A DNA stretch of 64,000 bases from Meandrina meandrites (GCA_963693305.1 OY855908.1:26089993-26153992), one strand, 5' to 3'. Positions 1-12,466 are shown, counted from the first letter of the stretch. Notes: generated by a model from the letters alone, not told the origin. Numbers and translations: made by a program.

Positions 1-705
1 TCAAATTTCATACTTTTTCATCCGCCTCAAAAAAGATTACAGGATTCCACTTTTAATCTCCTTTTAAACAACAAACAATTGAAAAGAGAGTATTGTATTA
101 AGTATCTTGGCATACTAATTGATTCACACCTAAGTTGGAAACATCAAGTAGAATTTATAGCTGGGAAAATTAGAAGAAGTATAGGCATTTTATCTAAGTT
201 AAGACATCATGTAGATCTTAATATTCTGTTAAAATTATATTACGCCTTAATTTACCCCTTTTTGACCTATGGTATCATCATTTGGGGCAATACATATGAA
301 TCAACACTTAAACCAATATTTATACTACAAAAGAAAGCCATGCGTACTATCACTTTTTCCCAATTTGATAGTCCTTCCAGCCCTTTGTTCAAATCTCTTC
401 AAGTTATCAAATTCTTTGATCTTGTCACATTTTATATTGCTATATTCATGTATAAATTTCATTACGAGCTCCTTCCTATTGCCTTTCATTCTTTTTTTAC
501 TAGAGTAACTAATATTCATAATTATAATACTAGGCTTGCAGCAAAACAATCTTATTATCTTCCTTCTGTAAGAACTAATTATGGCAAGTTTAACATTAGG
601 TTTCAAGGCCCCTCTATTTGGAACTCCATTGATGATCATATAAAGTTATCATCTGCATCAATGTTTAAGAAAAAAATGCAAGTTGAGTATCTCGAAAGAT
701 ACTAG
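1..705 (+). CDS. C-terminal part of non-LTR retrotransposon reverse transcriptase (L2/CR1/jockey-like)
   Basis: The frame is open from the first base of the window to the TAG at 703-705, so the gene begins upstream. It shows the usual end of a LINE reverse transcriptase: KYLGILIDSHLSW (about 110-150), then a thumb/connection region with YPFLTYGIIIWGNT and LQKKAMRTIT, ending in the FQGPSIWNSI motif seen just before the C-terminus in L2/CR1-like elements. These motifs are seen directly; the clade is inferred. The catalytic palm lies outside the window. No stop codon interrupts this part, so the copy may be young. Confidence 0.85.
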   Translation, partial: SNFILFHPPQKRLQDSTFNLLLNNKQLKREYCIKYLGILIDSHLSWKHQVEFIAGKIRRSIGILSKLRHHVDLNILLKLYYALIYPFLTYGIIIWGNTYESTLKPIFILQKKAMRTITFSQFDSPSSPLFKSLQVIKFFDLVTFYIAIFMYKFHYELLPIAFHSFFTRVTNIHNYNTRLAAKQSYYLPSVRTNYGKFNIRFQGPSIWNSIDDHIKLSSASMFKKKMQVEYLERY

Positions 706-1032
706 CTAGCGCCTGTATTGATCAACTCTAAGGCTGTTTTGCTCTATTTTTTTCCTCGATTATTTTCCTCTTTTTTCTAATATGTTTTTGTCTTTTTTTC
801 ATTTTGCTCACTGTAATGTTCTGTAATGTTCTGAAATGTTCTGTGTTGTTGTGTGCTTTACCGACCTAAATTTGTATCACATAATTGTAACACTGGCTGC
901 CTGCCCTTTTTAACTCTACAGTTATTTCAGGCAGCCAGACCCCTAATTACTTATTATTTATACTATATATATTTTCTTTCTTGTAATTTATTAGGGTAAA
1001 TAAAGTTGTTGTTGTTGTTGTTGTTGTTGTTG
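1..1032 (+). mobile_element. 3' end of L2/CR1-like LINE with (GTT)n tail
   Basis: The reverse transcriptase end (1-705) is followed by about 300 bp of T-rich 3' UTR and then GGGTAAATAAA and a (GTT)n run at 1003-1032. Ending in a short 3' microsatellite instead of poly-A is typical of L2 and related LINEs. The 5' part is outside the window. A similar tail occurs at 37,777-37,980. Confidence 0.8.
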
Positions 1033-1292
1033 AATTGTCAGGTTCTATGATTTGTGATACGCATTTTGTTGCGTGATTGTGTACATTTAGCTAAATTAAG
1101 TTTGGTTCTTCACCGTTTGAGACATAAAGAATACTAGAATATTAAAAAAGAGTCTGTTGGTATTCGCTTTTGTTATAGCTGGTCGTTTTGGGAGTTTAAT
1201 TTGCTTTCAATGCCTGTTGTTGGTTTGCTGCAGTTTCGATGGCAGCCTGCAGTGCTCGAGACCGGAAGGGAGTATACGCGCAAAATTTCAAA

Positions 1293-1424
1293 ATGGCGGC
1301 TCAAAATGGCGCCCGTAACAACGAAATTTATCCTTTCATTACTCCGAAACCAGAGAACAGAAAAGCTCCAAATTTTGGCACTGCTCCTAGATATGACCGA
1401 AAATTAATTCAGCAGAATATCAAG
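1293..1424 (+). CDS. candidate first coding exon of a host gene, function unknown
   Basis: ATG at 1293 in the context CAAAATGGCGG opens 44 codons that end exactly at AAG|GTAGGT, a good 5' splice site in phase 0 (GT at 1425-1426). The peptide is hydrophilic and proline-containing (NEIYPFITPKPENRKAPNFG, then TAPRY). I do not recognise the family. An in-frame ATG 54 bp upstream also exists. No later exon could be joined with confidence; a terminal-exon candidate on the same strand lies at 19,297. Composition, start context and donor suggest a real exon, but this is inference. Confidence 0.35.
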
Positions 1425-2274
1425 GTAGGTTGTATTTTTACCCCTGACCGGTAAGCACCACCTTAATCTTTAAGGAAATTTAATCTGAAACAAAGTTTCT
1501 TTCAATTGCTTTTTATTTGTTCAGCTTAAGTATGGATTTTTAGGCTTTCAAAGCGAACAACGTCTTTAGATTTGAGACAGACATGATTGTTATCTGATAT
1601 GCATTCTTTCGCGGCAAAAGTCATCTCCGTTGTAGCCATTTTATTTTGAAAGTTTCAATCTTTCAGAAAATATAACGCAGTATTTTTATTAATAGTAAAA
1701 GTAATGGAAAGGCTGTTGCAAATCATTGCTTGTACATGTGTCAATTTAGTATTAGCTTAGAAATTCTGTAGATTTATTAGGGATTTTGTGTTGTTTTATG
1801 ATGCTGTGTTTGCAAATAATTTTTATCATCTCGAATTACCGCTTTTCTACACCGAGAAAATAAAACTGTGCAATCGAGTTAATGTAATTTTCAGTTTTAC
1901 AGAATTAAAAAACCTACCTGTTGTCAAAGTATTTGAAGTGTTGTTAAATTTATATTTTCTACGAAGTCTTCGTGTTTTTGTGAGCGTCTAAAATGACACG
2001 TGGGTTGGACAAAATTTTGTCACTATTTTTAAGTTTGGTTTGAGATTATTTTATCAACGCTGATAAGCTGTTTATTAAAATATCAATTGGTCTTTCAATA
2101 TGCCTAGTTGGATGCTTTCAATCTTCATAGCACTTTGGCATCCACATGCAGTTTTCGATTCCCTGTTATTACATTTTGGAGTAATGATAAGATAAAATTA
2201 GTAGGCAGTCTCTCTAAAACTGGTCTGGTTGGTTTCAGATCGAAATAAAATCGCAGGTTTTTTTGTGTGGTTAC
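1425..2274. other. AT-rich stretch with no supported gene
   Basis: If the exon at 1293-1424 is real, this is intron. It contains only short open frames without splice or family evidence, and no repeat structure that I can see. Confidence 0.5.
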
Positions 2275-2911
2275 AGTTGATTTCACATTACTTTACCCTG
2301 CCGCATAGCCAAGTTCATTGCGAAATTGGGTACTACGTAACGAAGTAGTTAATTACGTGGCGAATTAGAGAATCAAATTGCGAGCTCTAAAACAAAGTAC
2401 TCAACTTCAGCCGGACTGAACTTCGCAACTTTGCTACTTGAAGAGAAACAAGACCTGAAGACACGTTTCTCAAAAGTCATGGCAATCATGTCTGGAGTTG
2501 ATGGTTTTATGGACAATTTGCTTCTCACCTCATGAACAAACTTTACAAGTGAATGGTTTTACAACGATTGATAACTTGATGCGGCTTATTTCAACACTCT
2601 AGAAAACAAAATGGTAATGGATGTGAATGGTAAGCTATTGCAAGTGAAAAATTTGACTGCAATTAAGCCGTCCGCTAAAATCAAAACTTTCGCTTTACCT
2701 TGAATATTTAATTTCAACACGCTTGGAAGCAGAATTTCACGGCTTTGAAAGTTTTGATATGTTGTTGCTTTTCGAAATGTTCTTTGCTTTATTTTGAATT
2801 AAAATTTCTCTTCAAGTAGCAAAGTTGCAAAGTTCGCAGATTCTGTAATTAATGACCCAATTTACCAACAAACTTCACAATGTGGTACGGTAAAGTAATG
2901 TGAAATGAACT
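2275..2911. mobile_element. non-autonomous TIR element (MITE-like)
   Basis: The left end, AGTTGATTTCACATTACTTT at 2276, matches the reverse complement of the right end, AGTTCATTTCACATTACTTT, ending at 2911. A second inner block is also inverted: AACTTCGCAACTTTGCTACT near 2419 pairs with sequence near 2815-2840. About 640 bp, no coding capacity. No certain target duplication. Confidence 0.6.
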
Positions 2912-3775
2912 CTAATGACCTAGCTAGCTTTATGTCAAAGTAACAAAACCACAATAATTTTGGTTCTTGGTTTTAAATTATTTTTGTTAGGGTTAGACCG
3001 ATGGTTGCTCATGCATGACCAAAATTTGACATGATTTTTTTAATACAGCTCTGCTCGGTCAGGAATTTTTTTAACCTTGCAAAAAGTTGCAACCTAAGAA
3101 GCATTCTTTCTAAAAGCAGTACATGGACACTATCACAGTACATGGTACACTATCTGAAAAATAATTTTAAACAGAAAAAGGTTCGGGTTTGTAAAGGCAG
3201 CTTCTTCGTTATTTGCAAATTTGTGTTTTTCCCCTCTGCATAAAAACTGGTCTTATAGATTTTCGTAAAAAACGAATACCATGTAAAGCAAAATAATTAT
3301 AACCTCTGGCAAATTTTACGAAATTTCACCAAAGGAAACGCGAGAAAAGTTAGACGAAAGTTGCCATTTTAGTCCCCCAAATTTAGAGATTTTTTCCAAA
3401 GCATTGTTATCTTTGTTGTTTGAATCCTTAATCCATAAAAACAAAATACTGAAATGATTGTCATTGATGTGTTCAGCATTATCTGTTTGAGCTTTCATGT
3501 CGTAACAGTGTTTGTGCGCGGTGGACATCAATTTTGAACTTCCAGGATTATTGCATAAATTCTGTTTAAATTTTCTTTTAGCTTGAATGGAAAGAATTAT
3601 TGGTAGTTTATATATTAGCTTGCTAATTCCATATAAATGAACTGGGATTGCATTTAAAAAGACAAATTTGCAGAGCTCTTCTCTTTCATGACCGTGACTC
3701 TGACACGACTCTTTAAAATTGAAGCCAACAAAGTGCTAGACGTGGCCTTTTTATAGGCTCGCTCCGTGTTTAAAG
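2912..3775. other. no supported gene
   Basis: AT-rich sequence with short chance open frames on both strands. I see no conserved domain, splice-supported exon or repeat boundary here. Confidence 0.4.
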
Positions 3776-4041
3776 CGTTATTTCACTGAATCACTTTCGA
3801 CCATTGGCTTTACATGTAAGTGGAGGGACAAGGCAGGCAGCTCGACAGCCAGTGGCCGTGCCCTTGCCCAATTCAAGCTTGAACTGATGCCAAACCATCA
3901 AAATTCTCTCCTCGTAGACACCAACATCCAATCAATTAGCTATTTCTTCATGCCTGTGCCGAATTAGAGCTTCAATTTTCTGGATGTCGAGCTGCCTGCC
4001 TTGTCTCTCCTCTTGCATGTAAGTGATTCAGTGAAATAACG
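3776..4041. mobile_element. short MITE with ~60-bp terminal inverted repeats
   Basis: The left end CGTTATTTCACTGAATCACT and the inner block GACAAGGCAGGCAGCTCGAC (about 3827) are repeated inverted at 3985-4041. Arms of about 60 bp flank a core of about 150 bp. The right end lies four bases before the next TIR element. Confidence 0.65.
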
Positions 4042-4900
4042 GTTTCCCCAGTAAAAATATTTTGTGATCACAGCGTGATCACGGATCACGCCTGTGATCA
4101 CGCCTTTAGACTGGCGTGATCATGATGTGATGGGAATGATCACACCCGTGATGATTCTTGTCACGCTGTGATGAGAGTGATCACTCCCAATTCACCGTGA
4201 TCACATTGTAGTCATGGCGTGATAGACTATAACTGCCACGTTCCATAAATTCAGCGAGAGATAACCTTGAAATTAGGACTTACCTCTTGAGCATCTGTCA
4301 TGAGATTAGCAGTGTTATTAAATTTATGTAGCATTATTTATTCGTCGTAAAAGTGGGCCGTGAGTCGGGTCACCAAACAATTATGATCAGTTGTTGCGGA
4401 AAGTCATAGTTTAAGTTTTAAATGACTTGTAAAGATTTTTAGTTATAATAGTAATTTTATTTGTAAATTAAGCTTATTCTCTTTTATTCAAAAATGTAAC
4501 TTACTCACCAATAAAGATTATTGCTTTTGCCGTAACTGTGTAAACAAATTTGTTCGTCGACAAATTAGGCGAATGTTTCTCATTGAACAACTTGAAGTCA
4601 TGCTTGTAGTCACATCGATGGCAACACTTTGCAACATCATTTCTTGTTTCGCTTCTCCAGTTTTTCGGCATAAATTTATGTTTGGAAGTGCCATTTGGTA
4701 ATACGTGACTGATCAGGCGCAACTATAGTTCACCGTAACATAATCCGCAGTTTCATGAAGCACAGACGAAACGCGATTAAGGCTTATACAATGACAACAC
4801 ATTCATTGTTCTCAATTTTACCGCTTGCTCATTTTACAAACTTGAAGTTCAACCGTTGGTCTTGCAGCGGAAACACAGGCTGGAAAAGTCTTTGATAAAG

Positions 4901-6010
4901 CCCGGCGTATCACATCGAACGTTCGAATGCAAATCGAACCAAATTGAACATTCGATAAAGTCCGATTGGTTCGATTTAGTTCGGTCTCCGAACAACACCT
5001 AAGCGAGCGGCTTGCGTTATCTCATGATATGAACTGAATCAAGCGAATGTTCGGTTTTCCATCATTTGATTATCACGGGATGCCCAGATAAATACGTCAA
5101 TTGATCCAGCCATCTATAGTTATGTTTCCTTTATTTCCATACTTATTTTTCCTTTAGACCCGACATTCACAACATTTTCCGGGCATTTGTTAACCGGTAT
5201 TAACAGTTCCCACAGTTGCAGCATGAATCAAATTTTCCCGAATTTTGCAATTTCCAACGGTGCGCTCCCAGTTACATTCCTGAATAGTAGCATGTATTCC
5301 TTCTAATTCTAGAGCACGTTGCATTTCATTGATGCAGCGGGCATTTGTCTCTGGTTTTGAAGGTGTTGCTGCGTAATGGAAAACTAAGATGAACTGAACC
5401 AAGAAAAATGGAGAAGTAACTCTGTCACTAACAACAATATAATTATATGGCGTGCACCTTCATCCCCATGTGCAATGCTATACTGTTTAATCATATAAAG
5501 TTTTAATTCGCAAAATGTTATTCTAAAATACGGTTTTCACTTGAGCGTCGAAAGTAATTTGCGTCAGTTGCAGTTGTATTTGAGTATTTATAATTAGTTA
5601 AGATCCCCCATACGATTTTATAAATGGCTTGCTACGTATTCCCGGGCGTATTACATTGCTCAAATATTATGTTTTGTTTCTTTAGGATCAAATAAAAGAC
5701 AGATTATACGATACCGTGTCCAGTCATTTATTCCAAAACCATTTAAGGAATAATCAATAACCTTTTACTGGCTCATTAGGTTCCAATTTCGTTATTTTAA
5801 ATTTAAGCTACGAACTTAATCGAACTAAATCAAACGCTTAATTTCGATTTGGTTTGATTTGGTTCGGAATTCGAACTCACAAAAAAATTGTTGTCCAATT
5901 TCGTTCGATGACCGAACAAAATCGAATTTAATCGCTCGATTAGATTCCGATTTCGTTCGATTGAGTTCGATGAAAAATTTGTTCGATTTCGTTCGATGTG
6001 ATACGCCGGG
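4901..6010. mobile_element. TIR element with 6-bp target duplication ATAAAG
   Basis: Ends CCCGGCGTATCACATCGAAC (4901) and its reverse complement (to 6010), flanked by ATAAAG at 4895-4900 and 6011-6016. Subterminal DNA on both sides is packed with CGAAC/TTCGAT repeats, probably transposase binding sites. 1,110 bp with no transposase frame, so it must be moved by another element. The superfamily is not clear from a 6-bp duplication alone. Confidence 0.75.
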
Positions 6011-6146
6011 ATAAAGGTCCCTAGCTCGCTATGATGCAGAATTTGAGAAAGTGTTTTGACTTTGTGAAGACAAATTTGTCATTTTCAGTGCAGGGGATGC
6101 AACAGTATAAATGCGGTCCATGTAATAGATCGATATCATGGAAGCA

Positions 6147-6684
6147 CATTAATAGAACGATTTCGCATAACTCGTTTTTTATATGCTAATGAGTACCATG
6201 AAATGCTAATCAGGAAGAACGATAGAAATATTCGGTTTGCATTCATGCTAACGTGCATATTAATGTCCCAGATATGCCAAACAACACCAGACAAAAGATG
6301 TCGTTCTTAAACTCTTTATTTTAATATTATTATTGCTGAAAAGGGTGAGAGAACAATAAATCTGTCTGTCTAACAGTCCAATCTGGCGAGAAAACCAAAA
6401 TATGCTTGTAGAACTTTAAAGTACAAAAAAAATCATATACCAAGTGCTAAAAAAGAAATAAAAACACTTTTGAAAGCTGTGCTTCGAATGCTCGGTTTTA
6501 AGTATCGGCTATCCACAGTGTGTGTGTAGGACATGCATGCCTACAATATTACAGCAGCACAGAATTTGTAAACAGCCGTACACTTATTTCATCGCACGTT
6601 ATTCTCTATTGTTCTTCCTCATTAGCATTAAACGGGACTCATTAGCATATAAAAGTTGAGTTATGCGAAATCGTTCTATTGATG
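6147..6684. mobile_element. MITE with ~50-bp TIRs
   Basis: AATAGAACGATTTCGCATAA near 6151 returns inverted at 6658-6679, and the next block, TTATATGCTAATGAGT, is also inverted (6639-6653). About 540 bp, no coding capacity. The right end directly abuts an A-rich tract at 6688-6716. Confidence 0.65.
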
Positions 6685-6883
6685 TTCATAAAAAAAAAAA
6701 ATAAAATAAAATAAATCACTTTATTTAAGTGTCAATGTATTTAGCACGGCTGTACTAATTGAGGACACTGTAAATAGTGAAACAAAATTATAAATCAAAC
6801 TGGCAGGAGGCTGACCAGTTGGCTATATACAAAGCGTGGAGGAGTTGAATTCGGGACCACTGAAGACAAATCCATCTAGTGGC

Positions 6884-6956
6884 AGGGAGGAGGATTTGAA
6901 CCCGGGACCTCTGGATTACAAGTCCAGCGCCCTAACCACTAAGCCACGCTCCCTCC
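6884..6956 (-). repeat. tRNA-Thr-like sequence, probably the head of a SINE
   Basis: On the minus strand the sequence has D-arm-like GTGGCTTAGTGGTTAGGGCG, an anticodon stem-loop GGACTTGTAATCC (anticodon TGT, threonine) and a B-box-like GGGTTCAAATCC. The T stem is mispaired in two or three positions and the acceptor pairing is poor, so a functional tRNA is unlikely. A diverged partial copy of the 3' half sits just beyond (6833-6865). Sequence down to about 6690 may be the SINE body. Confidence 0.5.
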
Positions 6957-7488
6957 GTTCATCACTGAGTGAATTCGGCAAGTTGAATTGCTTCTCCAGC
7001 CAGTGTTTTAAAAAATATGAATTGGTTGCCATACTCTACGACACATTGCTTCTTGGATAATTCAATTTTGCAATGAGGAAAGAAACTGAGACATATCGAG
7101 GTCAGCAAATGTCACTGAATATTGCAATGCACAACGTAATTCTTAGAATGTGGCTTTCTAAATAGGCACGCTCACCGAACGGTCGACTGTCACGGATAAA
7201 TTAAAACGTCTTCATTTAGTCAATTTATTTTACAGTTCATTTGGTTACAAGTTAATTAATAGTGTAGGCATTTGTCCACAACAAGTTCGTTAGTTGCTTT
7301 GGAATAGATTTCACAATTACGGCGAACGGTTAATTCAGTGAAAGTTGCAAAGCGTGTTGTAAAAATAAAGACTACATAATTTTGATCAAGATGTTAGTTG
7401 TTATATTTAGCATCTATCTGACTAGTAAATTCAAGTACATGTATATTCTGATCACACCGTGATCACACCCATATTTTTACTGGGGTTT

Positions 7489-9660
7489 AAACGTTGCAGG
7501 AAAGCGGATAAAACGCCACACATGAGTTGACTAACGTTTCGTGTAACTTAACTGAGATATTCAGATCGAGATGAGCCTAACATATGTATGTGTTAAGGAT
7601 ACTAGCCGAAAGGACCTTGTTATTATTAACTTGATTATTGATTAGCTTGATAGAATAATAGTTTGCGTCTTGATCTTAGCTACAAACCTAGCTACAATGT
7701 TTACCTAAGTTTCTTTTAGCGTCACCACGCTCATATAAAATCAGAATTTCGCAAGACCTCGAGTTGTTCAGATCAGAAGTACGTCGTTTCGATTATATTC
7801 TTAACCTTTGGGACAAGCGGGACCGATATGTAAGTAATTTTCTTATTTTGTTTTAGTTTTCACTTTAATTGCAAGATGATCGGGCAAAAGTACACGAATG
7901 GATGTTATTGTACAATACAATTTTAATTGATTTATAATCGCAAAAAGGAGTAAATTAGATCAAACACTTGAAGATCACAGAGTGAACACCCACTATTTAG
8001 GCTAGAGACTAGTCAGTACGCTGGGCTGTTTATAATTATTGAATATCGCTTATATGCAGTTTTAAGTAATATATACTAGTTTGTTTACGTTAATTTTTGC
8101 CGCGTAATCGTCGTTGAAAGCACTTAGTTTTGTTTCGCGTTTCGACTGTGTTACGCAACGTTTTAGCTAAATTGATTAGAGATTCGTTATATTGTTAAAT
8201 TTCAGTTTACGATTGTCATAATTTTGAAGTATTAAATCACCGTTAACTGTCAACTTTGGTTTTCCATGGTCATTTGCCCTCAAAGACGACCTGTAAAATA
8301 GTCTCTGACACCTCGCCCCTCGACACGCCTCAAAGCAACGCCCCTTGAAGTTTGTTCAGTCTAGATTCTTTGGTTTCAGTCGCTGCCAGCGTCACAGTAT
8401 GGTTTGGTGCTTTATTCATAACCGTCATAGATTTCTTTAAATTTCTCTTGTTCACCTTGTTTTTCAACACATATTTAAGAGAACACATAGGGTGATCTGC
8501 CTGTGCATATACATTATGATTGACCTAACTAATATCTCAACTATGCTTAAAAATCAAAAATCATCCATTTCATTCAATAATGGCAAAGGTGAAAGAAAAA
8601 ATGACTCCATCCTAGGATCTGCCACTGCTATAATAAAACAGCACAGCTATTTTTGAGCTTGGATAGTTAAATAACTGGTTATTTTACCTACTTAAGATGG
8701 CGCGAACGTATTTATGTATGCAATGGTTACATTTTTGAGTCACGCTTTTCGGTAGAAAAAAAAAATTACTTGTACCGATTTGATTTTTGGCAACGGAAAA
8801 GAAATTTAGGTGTTAGAATCCGAAGAAAATGTGAACATATTTTAAAAATAGGGCCCCGATTAATAAGGGTCTATGTGTTCTGCTGGTGAAGCAAAACATT
8901 GATTTCTCCATTGTCACAGCTTTCAATCACAAAATATTAAAATATAATATACAAAATAGCAGTTGCTTCTGATTTGATTTACTTGTAGCTCAAATGGTTG
9001 GTACTGGTTTAAATCCATGTTTGGTCAAACTTTTTTTCCGATAATTTTGTACAGATTTTTTACCTAATGTTTTATTAGCGGAAATCGTTTTTAATTATCA
9101 TTATCTTTCTATTTTCTAATTAGTTACAGTCAACGCGCCTCATGCATGAACGCTCGGCGACGTAAGGTTCCAATATTCACGTGAACATTTTGTGAATGAA
9201 TTGAATTGACATGCCTTCACCCCAAGATTGAAAGATAAGGATCATATTTCGAATAATCGAATCATTCAGTTGCAGATTTTGTGCTGAAACGACTGAAAAT
9301 ATGGAAAATGGCGGATATTCTCATAAAGATTTAGATGGAGAGCAATGGACACGCTTTTTCTTTTAATTTGTTGAGCGAACAAGACCTTATATCTAAGCAA
9401 AAGGCCCAAAGCACATCTTTAAAGACCTTTGAACTTCAATCCCTGGTTGTACTCGATAACTGCTACCAAAACATGCGAATGCTGAAAGTGACAATAACAG
9501 ATTCTTCGTTGAAAATATTATTAAGCCCTGTACCTTTGCTAAGTTTTCTGGTGTCATATATTCACTTGGGATACTGGAAAGTTTCTTGTAAGTCATTCCC
9601 AACTTATTGTTCGTCACTACTTGTCGGAACATTTGCCGAATTTTGAATTGAATTTTGAAG
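7489..9660. other. no supported gene
   Basis: More than 2 kb without a frame I can support. A short frame at 9335-9646 has no recognisable domain and unbiased codon use, and I regard it as chance. Confidence 0.4.
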
Positions 9661-9664
9661 TTGC

Positions 9665-10540
9665 CTAAAATTTGTGAATTAAAGTAATCGTGGAGATCCG
9701 CCGTTTATGTAAACATTTCACGCAAAGGTTGAATTATTCCAGACGCGAACTTAACTGTGTCTAATAAAAACGTAAACATGCTTATCTTGATGTTGCTGAA
9801 GCATTTTAAGTGTTGTATTCTTCACGATAAAACCCAAGCCCGCGGTGAAGTTAGTTGGTCAAAAATTCGGTATTTGCAAGTGAAAGGACTGTTCTTTACG
9901 ACTTTAGAAGGATTAGCTGGGGAAATGATTTCGTGCGATGTTTTCGAATTTCGAAGTTGCCTAAAATTCGTCAATTAGTAATCGTGAAGATACCGCCGTT
10001 TATGTAAACATTTCACACAAAGGTTGAATTCTTTCCGACCCAAACTTAAAGGGACACTGTCACGAGCATAACTTCAAAAATTCAACAGCCCCAAAACATG
10101 TTTACACCATTGAAAACCTATTAACAGTGGTCAAGTATTCTTAAAATTACTATATCAGTGTACTGAAGATAAATATAGAGTGATATCACTGTGATTCCAT
10201 CGGGAGCTTTTGATCTCAACTTGAAAAAGTCAGCCTGACCTTTTCAAGTTCTGTCCTTGTGGTTTGGAAAAATTGATGAAAACTATTTACGGTCACCGTC
10301 TTCTTTAAACAATTTGCTAGATATCCTTCCCGTTCAGTTCTAGGAGCATTTCCTGCATGGTTGAAAGTGCTAAGTCGTAATTTTGGTGCCATTTTACTAA
10401 AAAAGCCAAAAAATATCCGTGACAGTGCCCCTTTAATTGTCCATTAACTGTGTCTAATAAAAACGTGGACATGCTGAAGCATTTTAAGCATTGTATTCTT
10501 CATTCACGATAAAACCCAAGTCCACGGTAAAGTTAGTTAA
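9665..10540 (+). repeat. tandemly duplicated segment, second copy split by a transposon
   Basis: Sequence at 9672-9870 (CCGCCGTTTATGTAAACATT, then ACTGTGTCTAATAAAAACGT and AAAACCCAAGCCCGCGGTGA) recurs in order at 9990-10,540 with about 10 percent divergence. In the second copy a TTAA-flanked element (10,050-10,432) interrupts the unit, giving a before/after view of the insertion. Confidence 0.7.
10050..10432. mobile_element. piggyBac/Kolobok-type MITE with TTAA target duplications
   Basis: Ends AGGGACACTGTCACG and, inverted, AGGGGCACTGTCACG (one mismatch), each flanked by TTAA (10,046-10,049 and 10,433-10,436). 383 bp, no coding sequence. TTAA duplication is characteristic of piggyBac and Kolobok superfamilies. 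The paralogous unit at 9665-9870 lacks the insertion. Confidence 0.75.
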
Positions 10541-11763
10541 ATGATTTTCTTGACGCCATGTGTCATTAATTTCCTCGTCTTGAAGTGACATCTCTTTTTC
10601 ATTCGTTCTTGAAAACACTCCAGGCTCAAGTGATCAACATAACAGCAATGCATAGTGTTTTTGCTTTAAATCAGCTTCGAACTGAGAAGCAGAGGAAGAT
10701 TAACCGGTTCAGGAGACAAACTGTCATTTCAAAGACCGCCATTTGTCCCGTGGCAGCTAATGTATTTTCAAGGCCAATTTCACCTGAAATTCACTTTCAG
10801 GCTTGCTTTCATGCTTCGGGCTCACTTTCGGGTTTGCTTTTGCACTTCAGGCTTACTTTCTGTGAGCTAAACTTGTAGGCAAGTCTATAGAAGCGGTAAG
10901 ACAGTAAAGTGTTAAAAATTGCAAATTCCCTGGCCCAATTTGAACACTGGCTTAAAACATTTTTCTTTATGTGGTTAATAACTTGCAGTTAGTTTTATAG
11001 AGGGTGTGAGAAGGCTGGGTGATGAAACGAGTGGTTTGCGCTTTGTGCAATGTGTGATGTGGAGCACTCTTTCAGCTCTTCTGTTGTGTATTCTCAATGT
11101 GAAAAAAGTTTTAGGACAAACTGGAAGTCGGTTTTTATGAATGTTTGCGTATGCAAAACAGGAGTTTAGGGATGAGAGGGGAGTTTGTGGCGGTCAATCC
11201 CTCCTTTGGTCGATCAGATGTAAACAAAAGGTGTTGACAGACCTAACTACTGTCAGCAGTAGGACCAAATTCACTCCTTCTATCTGGCCCTCCTTCCGTC
11301 AGTCCCATTAGACTTTTGTTATTCCACTGACTAGTGCATGGCGCTTGTGCGTATATTGCCCATCAGTATCTCAGTAATCAAGGAAGGTGTATAAAATCGA
11401 GGGCGAAAAGCTGTCTTTCATTTCATTATTTATTTCCTTCTTCAATAAACACTTACATACACCTGCTTTACAGTGAAATGATATGTCATAAAGCGGCAAT
11501 GTCTAACAATAGATCAAAGATCAGCCACAGGAAGCCACAAGCCATTTCTCCTTCGTTATCTTATCACATTATTTATAAAACTTGCAGCATGTAAGCTTAA
11601 TAGTTTTAATTCTAGTATGAAATCGAAATACTCGACCACCAGAAAGAAATACATTGTCTACAAACAATTTGAATTCTCGAATGATTACAACCTTTAATCA
11701 CATGATTTTTACATGAAAGACCGAGTGACAATTAAAGGCATCATTTCAGCATATAGTTTCTTA
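10541..11763. other. no supported gene
   Basis: Contains only short unsupported frames. Around 10,795-10,865 there are three imperfect repeats of a phrase like TTCAGGCTTGCTTTC/TTCGGGCTCACTTTC. Confidence 0.4.
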
Positions 11764-11997
11764 GGCCGTGTTCACACTTAGTACCTGAGCACTGGTACCT
11801 GAGCACCGGCAAAAAAGAGTGTGGTGTTCAGACACACAAAACCAAAGTACCCAAGTACCACGAAGTGCCTGAGTACACGGCACGGGTACCGTGCCCCAAT
11901 TCTGACGTGGGAACTTGAAAAAAGAGTATGTTCACATTAGTGCCCAGCGAGAATCGTACTCGGGCACCATGCCCAGGCACCAAGTGTGAACACAGCC
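11764..11997. mobile_element. PIF/Harbinger-type MITE
   Basis: Left end GGCCGTGTTCACACTTAGTA and the inverted right end GGCTGTGTTCACACTTGGTG are flanked by TTA on both sides (11,761-11,763; 11,998-12,000), the TWA duplication of PIF/Harbinger elements. The 234-bp body is full of repeats of GTACCTGAGCAC and related phrases. Confidence 0.75.
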
Positions 11998-12466
11998 TTA
12001 GATGCTCAGTATGGTGTTTTATAATTATTAATTTTATAGCGGAATGTTATAAACACTTGCGAAAAAAAAAGGGAAAAAAAGAAATTTTGTTCCCAGGCTA
12101 GGGCTTGGCCTTCCATCGTCGTTCCGCTTTGAAAAGTGGTTGTATGTCCATTTAGCTGCATCATCACAAGATAATTTTTTTTACCCAAATAATCCTTGAC
12201 AGCAGGCTCGTGAGTTCTAAGTCGCAAAGTCCTGGGTTACAGGGTTACAGTTTAAATATATTCGGCAGTCAAGAGTTGATTAAGTTACCAAAGAGTGGAA
12301 GGTTTAGTTGTAAGTATCCGAGTAAGTATCCGAAGTTTTCGGTTTTACAAGTAGGTAAATTCATTTTCCGAGTTTCAGTGGCTCATAGCCACTTTGATTC
12401 TTTCTGAGTTTACGGATCGCGAGTTTCACCTGATATGAAGACAACACTTGATGTTGAAGAGATAAT

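Larger units (their letters stand above)
4046..7485. mobile_element. large TIR element, nested with other transposons
   Basis: The left end starts CCCCAGTAAAAATAT (4046) and the right end is its reverse complement, finishing at 7485. Both ends run into clusters of GTGATCAC-like repeats (4074-4200 and 7449-7470). TTT flanks both sides (4043-4045, 7486-7488) and may be a 3-bp target duplication. Most of the interior is other elements: TIR elements at 4901-6010 and 6147-6684 and a tRNA-like SINE near 6.9 kb. No transposase frame is visible. Confidence 0.5.

Noticed and set aside
6884..6956. Functional tRNA-Thr gene
   Set aside because: T stem and acceptor stem are mispaired and the unit is partly duplicated, so a SINE head fits better.
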